Shown here in pieces: positions 60,550 through 64,000 of a stretch of DNA of 64,000 nucleotides. This DNA is from Flexivirga endophytica (GTDB taxonomy: Bacteria > Actinomycetota > Actinomycetes > Actinomycetales > Dermatophilaceae). Below the pieces are notes generated by a model. It did not search any database and was not told the origin of the DNA. It saw only the letters and a list, made by a program, of their open reading frames with translations. The first letter of the stretch is position 1, and every line of letters begins with the position of its first letter. The stretch is from the NCBI RefSeq assembly GCF_014640635.1, contig NZ_BMHI01000003.1, positions 558,001 to 622,000 of the forward strand, written 5' to 3'. The position numbers and the translations under genes are program-made.

Positions 60550-61089
60550 TCAGCATTCCCTAATCGTGATGACTGCTGCAGCACCTTTTCTCGCGTCGAC
60601 GGTCGTCGGCTCGTCGAGTTGGGCCAGGTCGAACGTGCTGAGCTCTGCGCCGCACGTCACCGCGCCGTCCATGCAGAACGCGAAGACCTGCGCCCCGGTC
60701 GGCACCTCAATGCGTGCACCGTCACCCACGACGGTCGCGACGTCGGCGACATACCGGCCGCGCCTGGTCATCACGTTGAAGTCCCGGGTCGGCCCATCGG
60801 GCACGGCGCAGCTCACCTCGGTGCCGCCATCGAAGCTGTATGGCGAAAAACGTTGCAGTTCAATCACATCAGGCGTCTGCAAGACCATGCGACCGGTCGA
60901 GCACAGCACGATGACCCGATCGACGCCGTCCAGCCGGGAGAAGGCGCCGTCCTGCTGCACCTCGGCGACGCTCAGCCGCCAGCCGAAGTCGCCCTCTGCC
61001 GGGTGCCGGGCCAGCTCGTGGGTGATGCCACCACCGCCCAACCACGGCATCGTCCTCGCGTCCGCGAAGCGGATCGCCGTGCTGGTCAT
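60550..61089 (-). CDS. HutD/Ves-family protein
   Basis: A 179-residue HutD-type cupin-like protein: RTMPWLGGGGITHELARHP, then FGWRLSVAEVQQDGAFSRL, then DRVIVLCSTGRMVL and SPYSFDGGTEVSC. HutD is linked to histidine use or stress in other bacteria, but no hut genes are nearby. ACGAGGAA precedes the ATG. It follows the alcohol dehydrogenase gene by 47 bases on the same strand. Confidence 0.9.
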   Translation of the reverse strand: MTSTAIRFADARTMPWLGGGGITHELARHPAEGDFGWRLSVAEVQQDGAFSRLDGVDRVIVLCSTGRMVLQTPDVIELQRFSPYSFDGGTEVSCAVPDGPTRDFNVMTRRGRYVADVATVVGDGARIEVPTGAQVFAFCMDGAVTCGAELSTFDLAQLDEPTTVDARKGAAAVITIREC

Positions 61090-61136
61090 GTCGTTCCTCG
61101 TGTTGTCTCGCGCGCTCGGCTCAGGGGACGAAAGCT

Positions 61137-62159
61137 TCAGACGGTCAGCAGGGTCTTGATGGCACGGCGTTCGTCCATCGCGCGGTAGCCCTCGGCCGCC
61201 TCGTCGAGAGGCAGAGTCAGGTCGAACACCTTGCCGGGGTTGATTTTTCGGCTGACGATGCGCTCGATGAGATCCGGCAGGTAACGCCGGACCGGGGCAG
61301 GTCCGCCGTGCAGATGGACCGCGGAGTAGAACAGCTCCTCGCCCGGCAGCTCGACGCCGTGCGAGACGCCGACGAAGCCGACATGACCGCCCGGGCGGGT
61401 GGACCGGATCGCCTGCATCATCGACTCCTGGGTGCCGACGGCCTCGATGACCGAGTGCGCGCCATATCCGCCGGTCATCTCCTTGATGCGCTCGACACCC
61501 TCGTCGCCGCGCTCGACCACGATGTCGGTGGCGCCGAACTCCTTCGCCAGCTGCTGGCGTGACACGTGCCGGCTCATTGCGATGATCCGCTCGGCCCCGA
61601 GTTCGCGGGCAGCGAGTATGCCGAGCAGCCCGACCGCGCCATCGCCAACAACCACAACGGTTTTGCCGGGCTCGACCGCTGCCGCTTCGGCGGCGAACCA
61701 GCCGGTGCCGAGCACGTCCGAGGCAGCGAGGAGGGACGGGACGAGGTCGTCGTCCGGCATACCCGGCGTTGCGACCAGGGTGCCGTCGGCCCACGGGATG
61801 AGTGCCCGCTCGGCCTGCGTGCCGAATCCACCGACGGGAACCACGTGGGCACAACGAGATTGGTAGCCCGCCTGGCATATTTCGCACGTCCCGTCGGACG
61901 CCATGAACGACCCGACAACGAAGTCGCCCGGCTTGACCGTGGACACGTCGTCACCGATCTCTTCGACGACGCCGACATACTCGTGGCCCATCGGCTGCGG
62001 CTCGGTGACGTCGTTCACGCCGCGATAGGACCACAGATCGGAGCCGCACACGCAGGTGGCGGCGAGGCGAATGATCGCGTCGGTCGGCCGGGTGATCTTC
62101 GGGTCCTCGCGCTCCTCGACCCGGACGTCACCCGGGCTGTGCAGCATCACTCCGCGCAT
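61137..62159 (-). CDS. Zinc-dependent medium-chain alcohol dehydrogenase
   Basis: A 340-residue dehydrogenase. Catalytic zinc residues lie in CVCGSDLW and MGHEYVGVVEE. The structural zinc loop is shortened to CEICQAGYQSRC, three cysteines. The NAD motif is VVVVGDGAVGLLGILAA. It resembles sorbitol/threonine-dehydrogenase-like enzymes with broad alcohol specificity. AAGGAGAAGCG precedes the ATG at 62159. Likely cotranscribed with hutD. Confidence 0.92.
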   Translation of the reverse strand: MRGVMLHSPGDVRVEEREDPKITRPTDAIIRLAATCVCGSDLWSYRGVNDVTEPQPMGHEYVGVVEEIGDDVSTVKPGDFVVGSFMASDGTCEICQAGYQSRCAHVVPVGGFGTQAERALIPWADGTLVATPGMPDDDLVPSLLAASDVLGTGWFAAEAAAVEPGKTVVVVGDGAVGLLGILAARELGAERIIAMSRHVSRQQLAKEFGATDIVVERGDEGVERIKEMTGGYGAHSVIEAVGTQESMMQAIRSTRPGGHVGFVGVSHGVELPGEELFYSAVHLHGGPAPVRRYLPDLIERIVSRKINPGKVFDLTLPLDEAAEGYRAMDERRAIKTLLTV

Positions 62160-62344
62160 CGCTTCTCCTTCGGATTGGGGTGTATGGCGCCTTCTGGGGT
62201 TCACCCTAGACAGCGGTAGAGGAGCACATCGAGTCGCTCCGCCCCTGGATCTCGATACACCTCCCCCGCTGCGCTCCCCCGGCACTCGCTCAGCGGGCGG
62301 GCTACCGTCTCGACCTGCGGGTTTCCATTTGCCAGACTCAGCGG

Positions 62345-63257
62345 GTGGACGAAACCGAGACGGCCGCAGAGGTCACTGTCGACGAACACGACGTGGTCGC
62401 GCTGCCCAGCACGAGCATCGAACTGCCCGCCGCGCGTGATGACGCCTGGCGCAGTGGCTTTCCCTACGACGCCCGGATGAGTCGCAAGGAATACGACCGG
62501 ATCAAGCGCACCCTGCAGATCGAGATGCTCAAGATGCAGGCGTGGGTCAAGGACACCGGCCAGCAGGTCGTCATCGCTTTCGAGGGCCGGGACGCCGCCG
62601 GCAAGGGCGGCGCGATCAAGCGGTTCACCGAGCACCTGAATCCTCGCGGCGCGAGCGTGGTTGCGCTCGAAAAGCCCACGGAACGTGAGCAATCCGAGTG
62701 GTACTTCCAGCGGTATGTCGCTCACCTGCCCGCGGCCGGTGAGATCGTCTTCTTCGACCGCTCCTGGTACAACCGCGCCGGGGTCGAGCGCGTCATGGGC
62801 TACTGCACCAACGACGAATACGACGAGTTCATGCGGTCCTGCCCGCAGATCGAGCAGATGTGGGTCAACTCGGGCATCCGGCTGATCAAGCTGTGGTTCT
62901 CCGTCGGCCGGCACGAGCAGATCACCCGCTTCGAACGCCGCGCGACCGACCCCGTCAAGCAGTGGAAGCTCAGCCCGACCGATCTCGCCAGCCTGGACAA
63001 GTGGAACGCCTACCCGCGCCAAGGAAGCGATGTTCGAGCACACCGACACCGAGTGGGCGCCCTGGACGGTCATCAAGTCCAACGACAAGAAGCGCGGCCG
63101 GCTCGAGGCGATGCGCCACGTGCTCGACACGATGCCCTACCCGGACAAGGACCGAGCCGTCATCGGCTACCCGGACCCTAAGATCGTCGGATCGGCGAAG
63201 CAGATCCTCGATGAGGGCGAGGATGGCTTCCAGGGTGGATATCGCTCCGCCTATTGA
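62345..63257 (+). pseudogene. ppk2: Polyphosphate kinase 2 with a frameshift
   Basis: A PPK2 (class I) kinase that phosphorylates nucleotides from polyphosphate. The first frame, from GTG 62345, has the Walker A FEGRDAAGKGGAIKRFTEHL, lid motif FFDRSWYNRAGVERVMGYC and KLWFSVGRHEQ. After SLDKWNAY near 63010 the homology continues in another frame: RAKEAMFEHTDTEWAPWTVI, then SNDKKRGRLEAMRHVL to the stop at 63257. A two-base loss (or one-base gain) around 63010-63022 explains this. It may be a true mutation or a sequence error. The 3' end overlaps the convergent CPBP gene by 80 bases. Confidence 0.8.
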
Positions 63258-63897
63258 CGATCGGCGGCAGCACCAAGAGCATCCCGGCCGACCAGACCAC
63301 GTGCAGCACGACCGGTGCGATCACCGAATCTGTGTGCGCGCGCTCCAGCCCGGCCAACGTGCTCAGCAACCCGGACGCCAGCACCAGCATCGGGTTGCCG
63401 GTCGCCGTGGTCACCGCCATGTGCAACACCGTCGTACTCGACACCTCCGGCAGCCCGAGGTGCCCCGCGACGTCATACAACGCTCCCCGGAAGAAGAGCT
63501 CCTCGGTGGCGCCGGTGAGCAGTGCCAGTCCCGCGACGATCGGCAACGAACCCCGGCGAGCGTGGTCCAGCACGTCGGCCATTCGGTCGCGCACGAAGGG
63601 CAGGCGGGCACCCACCAGGGCACCGCCGGTGAAGACACCGATGGTCGCCGCGCCGGCGACGGCCGGCTGCAGCACGACGGCGCGCAGGTCGGTCGGTAAC
63701 TCGAACCCCGCCGGCTCGATGGCGCGGACGGCGACCGCACCCGCCGTCCAGGCCGCCGCGAGCTCGACGGCGCGCCGCCGGAACGCCGTGCCGCCGCGCG
63801 GACTGCGGATCGCCCGGCGCAGCATCGGCGTGCCGACCGCGAGGGTGAGGGCCGCGACGCCGGTCACGGGGTCGGGGCGGAGCTTCGGGACGTGCAT
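63178..63897 (-). CDS. CPBP-family intramembrane metalloprotease
   Basis: A 239-residue membrane protein. The CPBP motifs are EELFFRGALYD (EExxxR), a first His in VLHMAVTT and a second in VVLHVVWSAGM. Such proteins act as Rce1-like proteases or immunity proteins. ATG 63897 is preferred (GGGCGGG upstream), with ATG 63912 as an alternative. The start lies two bases after the stop of the preceding gene. The 3' end overlaps ppk2. Confidence 0.85.
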   Translation of the reverse strand: MHVPKLRPDPVTGVAALTLAVGTPMLRRAIRSPRGGTAFRRRAVELAAAWTAGAVAVRAIEPAGFELPTDLRAVVLQPAVAGAATIGVFTGGALVGARLPFVRDRMADVLDHARRGSLPIVAGLALLTGATEELFFRGALYDVAGHLGLPEVSSTTVLHMAVTTATGNPMLVLASGLLSTLAGLERAHTDSVIAPVVLHVVWSAGMLLVLPPIVNRRSDIHPGSHPRPHRGSASPIRRS

Positions 63898-63899
63898 CG

Positions 63900-64000
63900 T
63901 CAGCCCGCCCATTCCGGATCGGCGCTGGTCAACCAGGCCGGATCGGCCTCGCCGGGCTCCGGCAACCCGCCCGATCGACGCGAGCTGCCGCCCAGCGCCG
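63900..64000 (-). CDS. C-terminal end of a gene entering from the right
   Basis: The last 33 codons of a frame ending LPEPGEADPAWLTSADPEWAG with TGA at 63900-63902. The acidic, Trp-containing tail is not enough to name a family. The two-base gap to the CPBP gene implies an operon. Confidence 0.55.
   Translation of the reverse strand, partial: ALGGSSRRSGGLPEPGEADPAWLTSADPEWAG

Noticed and set aside
1-64000. CRISPR arrays or tandem repeat arrays
   Set aside because: No regularly spaced repeats were seen. The repeats found are single operators or hairpins.

Overview
The window is high-GC actinobacterial DNA. Genes are tightly packed, ATGA/GTGA stop-start overlaps are common, GTG starts are frequent, and signal peptides include twin-arginine and lipobox types. 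The families present (F420/DDN-type reductase, CGNR zinc finger, DUF2510, class F sortase, mycothiol-type DinB/MPI proteins, CHRD protein) fit an actinomycete, probably of the Micrococcales. I cannot name the genus from sequence alone. No rRNA, tRNA, CRISPR array, integrase or transposase was seen.

Layout. 1-2.5 kb: a beta-oxidation pair (enoyl-CoA hydratase domain protein, thiolase) diverging from a MerR regulator over a perfect palindrome. 2.7-8.7 kb: glutathione-independent formaldehyde dehydrogenase, a ROK regulator and a secreted GH31 glycosidase. 8.8-15.7 kb: a surface and copper region with a Met-rich lipoprotein, CopC, YcnI, CopD, a CHRD protein, class F sortase, cupredoxin lipoprotein and small membrane proteins. 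15.8-21.2 kb: a LysR regulator and a betaine-type N-demethylation operon (DgcA-like flavoprotein, Rieske oxygenase, reductase). 21.2-29.8 kb: a TetR gene with twin operators, a NamZ-type muramidase, phospholipase C, a methyltransferase, an SDR/TetR pair over a 51-bp inverted repeat, a short CGNR protein, a metzincin and a VOC protein. 29.8-32.3 kb: a cupin and the two halves of a Tm-1-like protein as separate genes.

32.5-42.2 kb is an accessory block unlike its surroundings: lower GC at third positions, looser packing and fewer CATAC/GTATG words. It carries a DUF4041/GIY-YIG/DUF2510 protein, a Gabija-like pair (OLD-TOPRIM nuclease plus UvrD-like helicase), a PIN-like protein, an unknown 374-residue protein coupled to a DUF4365-like nuclease-fold protein, and a 603-residue protein built from an internal duplication. 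I read it as a defence island. It is the best place here to look for an undescribed system.

42.4-55.2 kb returns to host-like genes: DUF1801 and DDN proteins, old yellow enzyme, an NAD-dependent epimerase, a phosphotransferase, a minus-strand run including an ECF sigma factor with a SnoaL-like tail, a drug exporter, and a TetR-cyclase operon. 55.3-60.5 kb contains several genes that have lost internal or terminal segments (aldo/keto reductase, HSL-type esterase, TetR, RibD-type reductase, probably a VC0807 protein) among intact ones (GNAT, MarR with twin operators, quinone oxidoreductase, AAA ATPase). 60.5-64 kb: HutD, a zinc alcohol dehydrogenase, a PPK2 kinase with a frameshift, and a CPBP protease.

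Functional links. Phospholipase C would release phosphocholine, the betaine operon would demethylate choline-derived betaines and release formaldehyde, and FdhA could oxidise that formaldehyde. This chain is inference: the choline-to-betaine steps and transporters are not in the window.
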